DNA of 64,000 nucleotides from Puccinia triticina (Eukaryota > Basidiomycota > Pucciniomycetes > Pucciniales > Pucciniaceae), in contig NC_070575.1 of assembly GCF_026914185.1 (NCBI RefSeq), forward strand, positions 2,480,001 through 2,544,000, written 5' to 3'. Position numbers and translations under genes: made by a program. The notes beneath the pieces were generated by a model. That model did no database searches, was not told the origin of the DNA, and was given only the letters and a program-made list of their open reading frames with translations. Of this stretch, positions 45,235 through 56,679 are shown one piece after another. Positions within the stretch are counted from its first letter, which is position 1. Each line of letters begins with the position of its first letter.

Positions 45235-47203
45235 TACCATAATTAATAATGTAATCATTACCAAGGATAATGTATTTCATCTTGAAATCTGCCATTACTA
45301 CTAGCTCAACTGTAATTTGTACACTGGATCTTGTGTGAGGGAAAATAATATTGAGAGTAATGATACCTAGTGGGGACAATTTGCTATTACAGCTGTAGAA
45401 TTTCTCCTTCTTGACTGGGGATAGCTTGGTCTTCCAGTCAGGCATAATAGTGTCTAATAATTTGGGGCTAATTATTGAACAGAATGCTCCGCCATCAATG
45501 AGACATTTGAGTTTATACTTGTTACATAGTATAGTGGTGTTGGTTCCTCCTGGAGTGTGCATATTACCTACTTGGTCAGGTTTAACTACTGGTAACTTCC
45601 TAATATTATGTGGGGCTTTATCCTCCGGGATCTTGGAGATATTAGATATAAGCCTGTCTGCTTTACATGTAATGGTGTGATTTGAATTGCTTGCTGATTC
45701 ATCATCTGAGTCATCAGAATCACTAGGAAGGGATTCTCCTGAGGAAATGCTAATAGTGTCACATGGTAATTGGTTATCTTCACTCTGAATCACTGATATC
45801 TTCTTGCTGATCTTCTTGGGAAATTTTGTAGACTTATGCCCAGTCTTACCACATTCATAGCATGTAATTTCTTTAGGAGTTGATGGTTCTTTAGTCTCAG
45901 GTTTCTTATCCTTGTAATTGTCTCTTCTGTTTGTTTTGCTTCTAGCTTTGTCTTTTTTACAAACATTCACTATACTTTCAAGTTGGTTAATGAATTCTGA
46001 AGTGTCATCATTAGTTCTGATAGCTAGGCGCATTTTGTACTCAGCTTTGGGGTCAAGTTGAGACAGTAATTTATCATTGATAGATTGGTTATCCAAGTGT
46101 CTTTCCACAGCTTGTATTCTGTTAACTTGGCTGGTAACCCATTCAGAAGGTTCAGTCTTACCATACACGTCACATATAGATCTTCTAAAGGCATCTCTGA
46201 CTTTTCTTTTCCATTCAGGGGAGCTATATTTCTTAATGATTTCTGCTTTCCAGAAAGCCCAATCTTTTGGTCCTTGAACTTCTTTCTTTCTATTGTTGTA
46301 CCATATGTTTGCTGGTCCTGTAAATAATGAATTAAGTTTAGAACAAATGATTTGATCTGGTGCATTTGTATCATCCTGTAAACTGTCAATCCATTCTATA
46401 AATTTGTAATGGTCATATTCTCCTTTGCCAGAAAATGTGGCCCATTCACTTATTTTGGGTAAATTGGCTAATACTAATTTATGAATGGCTTTGTCCTCTT
46501 CATTTGTTGGAAAATTACGTGGAGTAGAAGATGTTGTTCTTCTGTTGGGAGCTGGTGGTGGAATGTCTACGTCACTACCATCTGAATCTGAATTCTCTGT
46601 CTTGTGGTCAGGTGGAAAGTTCACCTTAGGTGTTCTGTCAGATTTGACTCTTGTTGAACTGCTTCTGGCCTGCATATGAGGTGGAGTATCTTTATTCATG
46701 CTCTCTTTCACCGGGGGATTAGGTGATGAGTGTCCAATATTGTTAATAGAATTTATTACTTGTAAAATTATAGTTTCCAATTTATCTTGCTTTGATTCTG
46801 TATCCGTGGTTTGTTTCTCAAACCTGTTTACTGCATCTTCAAATGTGGTAAATTGTGATGTAATTTTATCTTTAGTATCATTCTGCAGGGTTCTGAAGCG
46901 TGATTCTAACAAATTCAATTTCTGTAATATTTCTTGGTTGGTATTTTCTTGATCTTCAACCAGTTTTTCAGTTCTAGCCAGGGATCTAGTAACTTGGGTA
47001 CTCAATATTTCAAGAGCAGAGGGCGCTTCATCAAGCTTCTTATCCATACTCTCCAACTTATTCAGAATGACAGTAAAGGCATCATCTTCTGAATTTACCT
47101 GCTCATCTACACGCTGTGTAACTTTGTGGCACAATTTCTTAAGATCTGAAGATAATTCTTTGTTACTTTGCGTAATTCTTTCCACAACAAAGTTAAGATT
47201 TTC
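45235..47203 (-). pseudogene. Chromovirus Gag (C-terminal part) and protease
   Basis: The minus-strand frame holds a coiled-coil-rich Gag region, a capsid-like part (WATFSGKGEYDHYKFIEW) and a zinc knuckle. An aspartic protease region follows, with LIDGGAFCSII and ILGNDYI. The knuckle reads CYECGKTGHKSTKF: its last Cys is replaced by Phe (codon 45821-45823). The protease active site is DGGA rather than the usual D-T/S-G-A. The frame begins upstream of Copia-1 (52484-53265) and continues in frame across it. Confidence 0.85.
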
Positions 47204-47509
47204 TGTTGAGTTGTAGTGTTTTTTGTTTCATGTTTCTCTCATGTTTTCCTGCTTCAAACCTTTCTCTCATCTTTCACAGCCGTGACATCCTGTATGTAGT
47301 TACCTGAGGCAGCAGAGACGTGGAAGCCCTTTCCTCATCCTTCCACGAACTCACTCATCTCTGTGTTCTGCTGCCCCAGGTTAGTGTTTCTTTCTTTTTC
47401 TCTTTTTTCTTCTTTTTCCTGTTCTTTCATTTCTGTGATGCAATGAATCATCCTTCCACGAACTCACTCATCTCTGTGTTCTGCTGCCCCAGGATGATTC
47501 ATCTCATCA
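47204..47509 (+). repeat. Copia-1 5' LTR, 306 bp
   Basis: It starts TGTTGAGTTG and ends CATCTCATCA. Inside, a block of about 40 bp (CATCCTTCCACGAACTCACT) occurs twice. Confidence 0.95.
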
Positions 47510-47527
47510 GGTTATGAGTCCCACTGC
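47510..47527 (+). promoter_or_regulatory. Copia-1 primer-binding site, half-tRNA-Met type
   Basis: GGTTATGAGTCCC directly follows the LTR. Its complement ends CTCATAACC, the anticodon loop of a CAU tRNA, rather than a 3' CCA end. This is the arrangement known from Drosophila copia, primed by the 5' half of initiator tRNA-Met. Confidence 0.65.
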
Positions 47528-47609
47528 GTTACAGCTCTAGCACGTAAAATAACAGAAAATAAGTTTGTAAATCTCTTGAAGGATCACACCATTCGCTCCA
47601 TTTATCAAA

Positions 47610-50600
47610 ATGTTGACTAGCGATCAAACTCTAAAAGCCGCTCCACCGCACATGGAGCTCATCAGCCACCCGGCTCTCAAAATCTCGGGCATCGAGGCCC
47701 TCAAAGCTCCAGGTATCAACTCAAACTACCTTGACTGGGCGGTCCTCCTGGAAATTCACTTCAACGTAACCGGTGTCTCTTACATCATCAAGCCACCACA
47801 CTCCAACGACAAAAGCCCCCAACGGGCAACTTTTGAGCAAGACAACATGGCTATCTGCTCTGTCATCTCGCGAATGATTGAACCGGTCAACTTGCGCTAC
47901 ATCCGGTCGTTCATCCAGAATGCGAAGGGGATGTGGGATGCGCTGAAAGAGGCTCACCAGGACTCTTCATCTGGTGGACGCATGTACTGGCTACGCAAGC
48001 TCACGACCGCAAGAATGACAGGCGATGATGTAGAAGCACACATTGACCAGCTCCACTCGTACGCCGAACGTCTGAACGCCATAGTTACTCCGCAGAAACC
48101 ACTTACCCCAGACGATATTCATGCGACTTCACTGCTCAACTCCCTGCTGCCTGATTGGCTCCCATGTGTGTCTGCGCTCATGAATGAGAGCCAGGTCTCA
48201 TCCCTGAGGATTGTCTCAGCTCTCCGTCAGGAGTCCCTTCGTCGCCAACAATGTCTCGAAGAAACTTGTTTGATTGAATCCGTTGCTCGGGCCAACGTCT
48301 CGACCGACCGAAAGACCCAACCCCCATATAACACGGCCCTTTTCTGCACCTTCTGCAATGTCAACGGCCACGAACTCTCAGCCTGCGAGACTGCAGCTCG
48401 TGTCCTAGCCGAGCACAAACAAAATCGTCCAACAGATTCAGCTCGTTCCCGTCCAATGGAGTCATCTCGCTCTACTGATTGCCCTTGTTTTCAAGGCCAT
48501 CGCAGAGGTAGACAGGGCCAGAGGCCCCACGCCAAAGCCGGTAAAACCATCGTCGTCGAACTTGGAGGTGGAGACAACGATCAGGACGACTCAGATTACT
48601 CGGGCTCAGATGAGGACACCTACTCGCAACCACCCGCGAGAGCCGGGAATGTAGTTGTGGAGACCGAGCAGGCATCAGCCGCCCATCCAGACGTTCTCCG
48701 TGACGCAAACCTCGACTCCGGATGTTCAAACTGTATGACCCCCTACACGTCGGGCGTCACAAACATCAAGCCGGACAGCACCCCGGTTCGACTCGCAGAT
48801 CACTCTCTCGTTGCAGCATCTCACCGCGGTACAACTGTTCTTCCACTGTCCTCCCTGGTTTCGGTCCCCACTCTCGTTGTCCCTGATCTCCACGAACCCT
48901 TGTTATCCATTGCCGCAATGTGCGATGCCGGACTCACCTGTGTCTTCGACAAGGAAAGGTGTGAAATTTTTAACTCGTCTTCAGTCAAGCTGAGCGGCAA
49001 TTCCGTTGGACAAGGATACCGTAAAGGGAACCTTTACTACCTGCCGTCCAACAAGGTAAAGTCATTCTCAACCTCTTCCCGCTTGCTGTCATCTATTGAC
49101 AGTTCACTCCTGGGATTCCACCGACACCTGTCACATATAGGCCTGAAACCACTGAAAGCACTCCTGAAGACCCTCAAGATCAAACCCACGCTCATGAACG
49201 AGATTGAAGTGCAACGATGCTTGATCTGTGTTCAGTCCAAAATGCACAGATCCTCTTTCAAGTCCCGTGCGGTATACCGGTCCGACACCCCCGGCAAGCT
49301 TATACACTCGGATGTGGGGTCATTTGAGGTCCACTCAAGAGAAGGTTATAAATACTTTATCACTTTCATTGATGACTTCTCTAGAGCTGTTTCCGTTTTT
49401 CCAATGAAATCAAAGTCAAATGTTTCTTCCTGCTTTAAAATCTTCCGTGCCCACTTTGAGAAGGATGGGTCCCACAAAATCCAAGCGCTCCGCTTCGACA
49501 ACGGTGGAGAATACTTATCTTCTGAGTTTTCGACTTATCTGGATCACGCTGGGATTGTCCATGAACCCGGGCCACCCCACTCCCCGGAATTGAACGGTGT
49601 TGCTGAAAGGACCAACCGGACCCTTGGGAATCTGGTTCGCTGCTCGCTGATGAGTGCCGGTCTACCAAAATCCTTCTGGGCTGACGCACTTTGTCATGTG
49701 TCGTTTTCCCTGAACTCTGTCCCTTGTTACACTCCAGCCGGATTCAGACCACCAAACGAGACTCTTGGGAAGCCTCTTGTTGACATCATGGGGCTGCATC
49801 CTTTTGGGTGCTTTGTTTGGTATAAAGTTCCGGAAGCAAACCGGAAGAAACTCAATATGAAGGGGCGGTCCGCTCTTTTACTGTCATATCTGGGAGATGG
49901 GAATGGGTACCAAGTATGGGACCTTGAAAGGAGAACAGTAATCAAATCCCGCAATGTGCTCTTTGACGATTGCACCTTCCCTTATGGATCTAAGCTTGAG
50001 AAGGAGCCGCCTCGTCTGGAAATTGAACTCCCTTGGCCAACCCGGCAGGTTCCTCCGCCAGTCCCACCAAGGAGTGAATTGCATTCCATTCTAGGTCCAG
50101 ATCCACCGACGCAATCTCTGCCACCTCTTGACATTCCCCTTCAACCGAGGTTCAACCGCCGTCTCACGGCGTCTATTCATGCACCAGCAGATCAGCCTCA
50201 AACTCAGTACCCGCCCTCGCCGACCTCTCTGCCAGCTCCTCCTCTTTCTCCTGTGACTCCATCCTCCCCGCCCCCCGCCCCTCCATCATCTCCTTGTTCC
50301 CCTTCCTCTTTCCCCCTTCCCCCGTCACCTTCACCCTCACCTCCTCCGACAATCATCAGCCAACCTCTGCACTCTTCACAGTCAGTTCCAGCCCAAGCTG
50401 CTCCCGTGCCCGCAGCGTCGGTTCCAGCCCAAGCTGCTCCCGTACCCGCAGCGCCAGCAACCAGACCAGCCTCTCCTCCGAGCCGCCGCTCCGGTCGTCA
50501 AAGACGTGCTCCTGATCGGTACGGCAACTGGGCAAAATTGGCAACTCCTGAAGATGAACCGGATACCCCCAAGACCTGGAAGCAAATACTTCGTTCCCCG

Positions 50601-52100
50601 CACAAGTCCAAATGGTTGAAGGCCGCTGACGAAGAGTTTCTCTCCCTGCTTGGCATGGATACATGGCAACTGGTCCCTCGCCCGCTTAAACAAAAAATCA
50701 TAAAATCTAAGTGGGTATTTAAAATTAAACGTTGTCCGGAAAATTTTATCCAGAGGCTTAAAGCTAGGCTGGTTGCCATGGGTTACACGCAAGTTCATGG
50801 GAAAGATTACGAAGAGGTATTTGCACCCACACTTTGTCTGGAAACGCTTCGCCTCATCCTTAGCCTACTGGCAATCAAGAAGTGGACCGGCAGACAGGTG
50901 GATTTCAAGTCGGCTTTCTTGAATGGTTGCCTACAGGAGCCGGTCTACATGGAACAGCCGCCCAGCTTCAAGGACCCGGAGCATCCCGACTGGGTATGCG
51001 AGGTCAAGCGCTCCATCTATGGTCTCAAGCAGTCTCCCCGCGAATGGAACCGCAAACTTCATAACGGCCTTGTACAGTGTGGTCTGACCCAATCCAAATA
51101 CGACCCAACATTGTACTTCACAATCAAGAACGGCACTCTTGCTGGCGCAGTGACGGTACATGTAGATGATCTGGCGATTGTAGGTGAACCATCTTTTGTT
51201 GGTCCCCTGATTGAAGCGCTCGGCAAGCGGTTTAAGATAGGAGCGGAAAAAGAACTACATCATTTCCTTTCTATGAATATTGACAGGAAGGTGGATGATC
51301 ACCTTCTCTACATCTCTCAGGAACATTACATCACCAACCTTCAAAATCGTTTTCTGACTGATGCCCCGATCTCTGTTTGTACTCCAACCGACTCTTTCTT
51401 CAAGGACCTTGTCCCTCGGAAAGCTGGAGAAAAAGCATCTTCCGGTCCGTATCCCCGGCTCATTGGTGCTCTGCTCTGGGCGTCACAGTGCACTAGGCCC
51501 GACGTTGCGTTTGCAGTAAACCGTCTCTCCCAGTTCCTACGCGACCCGTCAGAGGCCCACTGGAAGGCGGCAATCCGGGTTCTCCACTATCTGATCTCCA
51601 CCAAACACCTACGTCTACTTTTAGGCGGCTCCCTGACGTGTGCCTGTTTTTTGGATTCTGATTGGGCTGAGGATCGCCATGACAGGAGATCAACATCAGC
51701 CTACACGTATCGTATTGGCGATGGAGCCATCTCCTGGAAGTCTTGGAAGCAAACCACTGTTTCCCTCTCAAGTACAGAAGCAGAGTACAAGGCGATGTCG
51801 GACTTGTGCAAGGAGGGTCTTTGGCTGCGGTATATCCTGACTGAGCTCTGCCTGCGTCCCCACACAGCAATTCCTCTTCATGTCGACAACGCGGGAGCCA
51901 AAGCCCTAGCCAAGAATCCCAAACATCATGCCCGGACCAAGCACATTGACGCGCGCTATCATTTTTTGCGTGAGTGTGTCAAAAGCGGGAAAATCACAGT
52001 CCTCCACGTGTTGACAAAAGACATGCTTGCCGACATGCTCACTAAACCCCTCAGTTGTGTCCTCCTTGAAGACCATTGTACCCGTTTTGGCGTAGTCTAG
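47610..52100 (+). CDS. Copia-1 Gag-Pol polyprotein, 1496 residues
   Basis: Single open frame from ATG 47610. Gag covers ~1-240; the zinc knuckle CTFCNVNGHELSAC is at ~245-258. The protease LDSG is near 368. The integrase zinc site is ~503-540 (HRHLSHIG, CLIC), and the catalytic D, D, E stand near 567 (HSDVG), 628 (RFDNGGEY) and 665 (VAERTN). A Pro/Ser-rich linker occupies ~830-970. Reverse transcriptase has QVDFKSAFL near 1096 and VHVDDL near 1184. RNase H has LDSDW near 1347, STEAEY near 1387 and HVDNAGA near 1425. All catalytic residues visible to me are present. There is no frameshift or stop, so this copy could be competent. Confidence 0.96.
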   Translation: MLTSDQTLKAAPPHMELISHPALKISGIEALKAPGINSNYLDWAVLLEIHFNVTGVSYIIKPPHSNDKSPQRATFEQDNMAICSVISRMIEPVNLRYIRSFIQNAKGMWDALKEAHQDSSSGGRMYWLRKLTTARMTGDDVEAHIDQLHSYAERLNAIVTPQKPLTPDDIHATSLLNSLLPDWLPCVSALMNESQVSSLRIVSALRQESLRRQQCLEETCLIESVARANVSTDRKTQPPYNTALFCTFCNVNGHELSACETAARVLAEHKQNRPTDSARSRPMESSRSTDCPCFQGHRRGRQGQRPHAKAGKTIVVELGGGDNDQDDSDYSGSDEDTYSQPPARAGNVVVETEQASAAHPDVLRDANLDSGCSNCMTPYTSGVTNIKPDSTPVRLADHSLVAASHRGTTVLPLSSLVSVPTLVVPDLHEPLLSIAAMCDAGLTCVFDKERCEIFNSSSVKLSGNSVGQGYRKGNLYYLPSNKVKSFSTSSRLLSSIDSSLLGFHRHLSHIGLKPLKALLKTLKIKPTLMNEIEVQRCLICVQSKMHRSSFKSRAVYRSDTPGKLIHSDVGSFEVHSREGYKYFITFIDDFSRAVSVFPMKSKSNVSSCFKIFRAHFEKDGSHKIQALRFDNGGEYLSSEFSTYLDHAGIVHEPGPPHSPELNGVAERTNRTLGNLVRCSLMSAGLPKSFWADALCHVSFSLNSVPCYTPAGFRPPNETLGKPLVDIMGLHPFGCFVWYKVPEANRKKLNMKGRSALLLSYLGDGNGYQVWDLERRTVIKSRNVLFDDCTFPYGSKLEKEPPRLEIELPWPTRQVPPPVPPRSELHSILGPDPPTQSLPPLDIPLQPRFNRRLTASIHAPADQPQTQYPPSPTSLPAPPLSPVTPSSPPPAPPSSPCSPSSFPLPPSPSPSPPPTIISQPLHSSQSVPAQAAPVPAASVPAQAAPVPAAPATRPASPPSRRSGRQRRAPDRYGNWAKLATPEDEPDTPKTWKQILRSPHKSKWLKAADEEFLSLLGMDTWQLVPRPLKQKIIKSKWVFKIKRCPENFIQRLKARLVAMGYTQVHGKDYEEVFAPTLCLETLRLILSLLAIKKWTGRQVDFKSAFLNGCLQEPVYMEQPPSFKDPEHPDWVCEVKRSIYGLKQSPREWNRKLHNGLVQCGLTQSKYDPTLYFTIKNGTLAGAVTVHVDDLAIVGEPSFVGPLIEALGKRFKIGAEKELHHFLSMNIDRKVDDHLLYISQEHYITNLQNRFLTDAPISVCTPTDSFFKDLVPRKAGEKASSGPYPRLIGALLWASQCTRPDVAFAVNRLSQFLRDPSEAHWKAAIRVLHYLISTKHLRLLLGGSLTCACFLDSDWAEDRHDRRSTSAYTYRIGDGAISWKSWKQTTVSLSSTEAEYKAMSDLCKEGLWLRYILTELCLRPHTAIPLHVDNAGAKALAKNPKHHARTKHIDARYHFLRECVKSGKITVLHVLTKDMLADMLTKPLSCVLLEDHCTRFGVV

Positions 52101-52167
52101 TCTCTTTTTTTTTTTCTTTTCCTCTCTTCTTTCTGTTCTTTCCCTTTTGTTTCCATCTGGTTTTCAG

Positions 52168-52177
52168 CAAGGGGGGG
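52168..52177 (+). promoter_or_regulatory. Copia-1 polypurine tract
   Basis: AAGGGGGGG immediately precedes the 3' LTR, as expected for plus-strand priming. Confidence 0.8.
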
Positions 52178-52483
52178 TGTTGAGTTGTAGTGTTTTTTGT
52201 TTCATGTTTCTCTCATGTTTTCCTGCTTCAAACCTTTCTCTCATCTTTCACAGCTGTGACATCCTGTATGTAGTTACCTGAGGCAGCAGAGACGTGGAAG
52301 ACCTTTCCTCATCCTTCCACAAACTCACTCATCTCTGTGTTCTGCTGCCCCAGGTTAGTGTTTCTTTCTTTTTCTCTTTTTTCTTCTTTTTCCTGTTCTT
52401 TCATTTCTGTGATGCAATGAATCATCCTTCCACGAACTCACTCATCTCTGTGTTCTGCTGCCCCAGGATGATTCATCTCATCA
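52178..52483 (+). repeat. Copia-1 3' LTR, 306 bp
   Basis: Same length as the 5' LTR. The differences seen are CAGCCGTG/CAGCTGTG, GAAGCCC/GAAGACC and CCACGAAC/CCACAAAC. Confidence 0.95.
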
Positions 52484-53265
52484 TTTTCTGTGTACACATG
52501 TAGAACTGTTCTGAATGGAGTATCTGGATTGTTAACAACATTTGGAATATCTGGGACATTTGACGTGTGTTCAGAACCAGAGTTACTATTACTACTAAAA
52601 AAATGGGAGCTATTTAAGGATCTAGGTCCATCTGACGCTCCTGGCGGGCTATTTTGCCTTGCTCCAGATGTTGATAAGTGCCTTGGAGGGATCTGCCAAG
52701 GCGTATCATTTCTTTGTAAATTTGACTGCGCCATTGTTGATTGCACCCAGTATTCCGCGGGTGTCTGGAATTCACATTTCTTCCCCTGCGTGATTGGGGT
52801 CTTGAAGCTGGTCTGCGGCGCTGGGGGCTTCTTAATGGAGAGTGGTTTTGTCTGCAGGACGGCTGGTGGATTAGGAGAGATTCTGAGCTGATCTCCATTG
52901 GATTCCAATCTTTTGTCCTCTTCAAGGTGGTTGTTAAACCTTTGAGGTCTATCATTGCCTGGAAATCCGCCAGGCAATACTTGAGATGCGCTATTATTGC
53001 CGTGTGGCTGCTGCGGTTGCGCACGTCCTTGAGCCACGTCTTGTAGCCTTTCATCCTGTAAGAGTAGCGCTTGAACTTCTCTTCCGTTGAGACTGTTAGT
53101 AGAAGATAAATTCTTAGTTTTTCCTTTCTTTGTAGCATATATAATTTTATCTGCTACAGGTTGTTTGGCAGGTGGAAGAACTGACGCAGGTGGAAATCCT
53201 CTGCCTGGGTCTGATGTGCGGGTTCTTCCGTTATAACCTCAAGTTCTGAGAGAAGGAGGAGACAT
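52484..53265 (-). pseudogene. Chromovirus Gag N-terminal part
   Basis: Minus-strand ATG 53265 begins a Pro/Ser/Asn-rich Gag region. An in-frame TGA at 53239-53241 follows after eight codons. The frame then stays open to the Copia-1 insertion, beyond which it continues in phase at 47203 when one copy of the duplication is removed. Confidence 0.7.
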
Positions 53266-54062
53266 AGTGGAATTATTCTGATTCAGTAGGCATTTTTTGT
53301 TTTTATTTAGAGACTTTCTTAAGGTGTAAATGTACCTGAAGATTTATCAGAAATGGCTGGGGAATCTGCGCGCTGATTAGTATCAGTGGTTTCCTCTCTA
53401 GCCTCACGGGGTTGCATGTTTTTGTCCGTAACTCCAAGGGATTGAAGTTCTGGGGTGAGGGTGTCAACGTTGGTGGACACTGTACACAATGAAAAACACA
53501 AAAATATTAGTATTAAAAAAAACCAATCTGACGGGAAAAGGGTAAGGAAAAAAGATGTACTTTTCAGATTTGGGATTTTCTGAGTACTTTTAAAGTTATA
53601 GTGATTTTGCCGGAAAATCAGTGTAGGAAATTTTTCCTGTTGATGGAAAGGTTTGAATTTTTGTTGAATGAAAGCTAAGAAGGTGGCGCAGAAGTGTATC
53701 AACTTGGTTTGTTGATTGCTCAAACGGCGTGGAGTGGAGGTCCTTTTAAATTCTTGGAACAGCGGTTCTACAAGAGGAGGGAAAGTATTGATGCGCTTGT
53801 ACAGCGCTTTTGGGATCTGTAGGCTAGGTATGTCACTTCTAGTCTGATCCGCTAGGCTCTCGCGGTTCAATCGGCGGTCTAAGCTTGTCTGTAGCTGCTC
53901 TAGATCAGGAGCTACAGGTATTACAGTGATCCTGCTCGAGGGTTGCGGCTCAAGGAGGGTATGTACGGTAGGTATGCGCCTGTATGCGCTCTCTAATTGA
54001 GTGAGATGGAGTGCGTCTAGCGTGTAAATCCCTGTGGATCCTTGCAGATCCGGGGTAATACA
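53266..54062 (-). other. Chromovirus leader or extra upstream frame with an intron
   Basis: A ~255-residue minus-strand frame (from 54062 to 53319) includes an odd hydrophobic Phe-rich segment. That segment is better read as a GT..AG intron at about 53481-53560 (GTACAT to TGTACAG). Without it the sequence is a hydrophilic leader-type protein of unknown role. It lies between Copia-2 and the gag start. Confidence 0.4.
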
Positions 54063-54395
54063 TGTAAGACTCTGTAGAGAATGCACTCTGACGATAAGAG
54101 ATGCGTCATGGTGATCAGCTCAGTTACGCTCCGGTCTTGGTCCAAACTTGGTTGATTACACTCAACTGACGATAAGAGATGCGTTGTGGTGATCAGCTCA
54201 GTTACGCTCTGGTATCGGTCCAAACTCGGTGAGGAAAGATTGGAACCGGTACCGGGCGTCCTGTCCTAGACTAAGTACAAGATGGGGCGCAGCCGCAGCA
54301 GACTATGTATGTACAACGTGTAGTACATGCATAGAAGAAGGATAAACTCTGGATCTGCTAAGTTTACCTCCTTGGTTCTACCCCGGCCTCCAACA
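54063..54395 (-). repeat. Copia-2 3' LTR, 333 bp
   Basis: It starts TGTAAGACTCTG and ends CCTCCAACA on the plus strand. It contains two tandem ~74-bp units sharing ATAAGAGATGCG and GATCAGCTCAGTTACGCTC. Confidence 0.92.
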
Positions 54396-54417
54396 CCCCC
54401 CCCCAAGGTGGTAAACT

Positions 54418-55962
54418 TCACCCCCGTAGCCCTAGCTTCTTGATTGCCGCATCCATTTTGTTGGGCCCCAGCTTCTTGGTGAAGATATCAGCTTGCTGTT
54501 GATGAGTGCTTGTCCATGTGATTTTGATGTTCTTCTCCCGCACAAAATCATTGATGAAGTAGAAGGCTTGAATTAGGTACTTTGTCTTTTTCTTTGAAGA
54601 GTTGTTGCTTGCAATGAGTATTGCTGCTTCGTTGTTGCAATAAATATTCATTTTCAAGGTGTGATGGTTATCTTCAAGTAAGATCGACAAGCCTGCCAGA
54701 TGTTGAGAGCCGTCTGACAATGATACGTATCCTGCCACGCACATTGAGAGTGCCACTACCGTCTGCCTTTTTGCCCCCCAAGCTATTGCGTCCCCCAGAT
54801 GCTTGATGACAAAACCTGATGTTGACCTTTTGTGCTCTCCTCCCCAGTTCGCGTCGGTCCAAAGGTCCATTGTATCTCCGCGTCCTCTGAAAGTCAATTT
54901 CATCTCTGTAGTCTTCTTGAGGTAGCCAATCAAAAAATCCAGCGCTTTCCAGTGTAACATCGATGCATTATTGCTGTACCTTGTTAACAAGTTTACACTG
55001 TAAGATAAGTCCGGTCGCGTTCCCGCTGCAAGGTACATCAAGGATCCAATGATTGATTTGTATTTGGTTTGATCCACAGGTTCACCTGCATTGATTTCCA
55101 GTTCATCATTGGGTAGCGTGCTCCTGCGAGAGAAAATTGGTCTCTTGTAGTTGTTGACAATCTGGCTGGCGAGTTTTCCTTGATCAAGTTTGACCACATC
55201 CGCTTTCAATTTGATGTTTATTCCAACCAACTTGGCCACTTTATCCGTCCACTTGATTTTCATTTCTTTCTCCATCGCCGTCTTTAGCTCCTTCATCAAA
55301 CCTTTGTCTGACGCCACCGCAAATCCGTCGTCCACGTGTAGCCAAATGATTATGAAACCTTTTCCGCGCCTGTAAATGTATAGATATTGTTCCAATTTGG
55401 ACGCAATGAAACCTAATTCTTCCATTTTTGACTTGAAGAATTTCCACCAACACCTCACCGCTTGCTTGGTCCCGTACATAGCTTTCTTGAGTTTCATGAT
55501 TTTTCCTTTTAGTTCAGGTCTTATCTCAATTGGAGGTTGTACGTAAACTTCTTCTTCAATTGGGCTGTAGAGATAAGCGGAGCTGACATGAAAATTTGCT
55601 ATTGGGTAGTGATATTTGATTGCGAGGGATATGAGTAATCTCAGAGTCACTAACAAGGCTGTTGGCGCGTATGTTTTGTTGCAGTCATGTCCCATGACCT
55701 GGTTAAAGCCTTTCGCCACGTAACGCGCTCGGAAAATCTCTGTGTCTCCTGGTTGAGTTCCATCTTTGATAGCAAAAACCCAGCAACAACCCAGCGCCTT
55801 CACCCCTGGGAACGGTTCAACAGGTATCCAAACGTCCAGTTCAAAAAACTTATTGATCTCATAGTTGGCCGCCTCAATCCATCTCGCCAAATCCGCCGCC
55901 TGTAGAGCTGATTTGATGTTGAGAGGTATCCTCCTATCGTCGCCGATTGGAAGATTTGCCAT
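54418..55962 (-). pseudogene. Copia-2 reverse transcriptase-RNase H
   Basis: A 514-residue open frame on the minus strand. The reverse transcriptase keeps LHVDDG, but the first catalytic Asp, normally in a FDVSSAYL-like block, reads FHVSSAYLY. In RNase H the Glu of the usual VAEY block is Gly (CVAGYVSL). The polymerase and RNase H are therefore expected to be inactive although the frame is open. It ends with a KKLG block near the 3' LTR. Confidence 0.9.
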
Positions 55963-56679
55963 TGCGCGTTGTGGAACTACTCTGAGGGAAGAATAGAGCT
56001 TGAGAGGGATTTGGTGCTTGAAGGGCTGCCTCTCAGGGGAACAAGAAAAAGAATATAAGAGTATGGACTCTTAAGGAAAGGTGTGGCTATGGAGATTCTT
56101 GAGGTATGTCTAAGGGTTTACTTTCTACTAATCTAATAGCAATGTAAAGGTAATGTAAAGTCTTTCCAACCTGATATATTTGGCATAGACTTATCAAGCT
56201 TGTCCACTCTGATTTAATGGCATAAGCTAGGCTAGTGAATGGTGACCAGTGATCTGGATTGCTGGGACAGGATCTGATGGGGGACAAAAGGTAGGGCCAA
56301 AGAGGGCAGACTATATACAAAATACTATGGGGCTGAGTTGTGGTTGGAAGAAAAGATGAAACAGTGAAAATTCTCAATCAAGGGGCTGAGGCTGAAACTA
56401 CTATGGAGATGGGAAGTTCTGAGAAGAGGCTGAAATGTGGAGAGACAATGAAACATCACAACAAGGGTTTACATATCACATGAGAGTCTGAAAAGGGAAG
56501 GGCTGAAACCAAAGGGGACAAGGGGTAACCAAGATGGGATCTCTATGGTTATTACATGTGTGGCTAATCCTAATTGGGGTTGTTATGCTGGTTTGGGAAG
56601 GGAAGAAAAGATGGTCAATGTCCAGGGTCTTTCCTAATAGTCTGGCTCTGTCTGATGGGTGACTTTCTCCCACTTGTGC
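55963..56679 (-). other. Copia-2 integrase-RT linker, possibly with an insertion
   Basis: About 0.7 kb without a clear frame lies where Copia elements have a short Pro-rich linker. It is Thr/Pro-rich in translation with several stops. It could be an insertion or decayed linker; no terminal repeats found. Confidence 0.4.

Larger units (their letters stand above)
47204..52483 (+). mobile_element. Copia-1: intact Ty1/Copia retrotransposon
   Basis: Two 306-bp LTRs differ at about three sites. The 5-bp duplication TTTTC flanks it at 47199-47203 and 52484-52488. One uninterrupted polyprotein spans the inside. All hallmarks of a full-length, recently inserted element are present. It is inserted in the chromovirus gag in opposite orientation. 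Confidence 0.95.
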
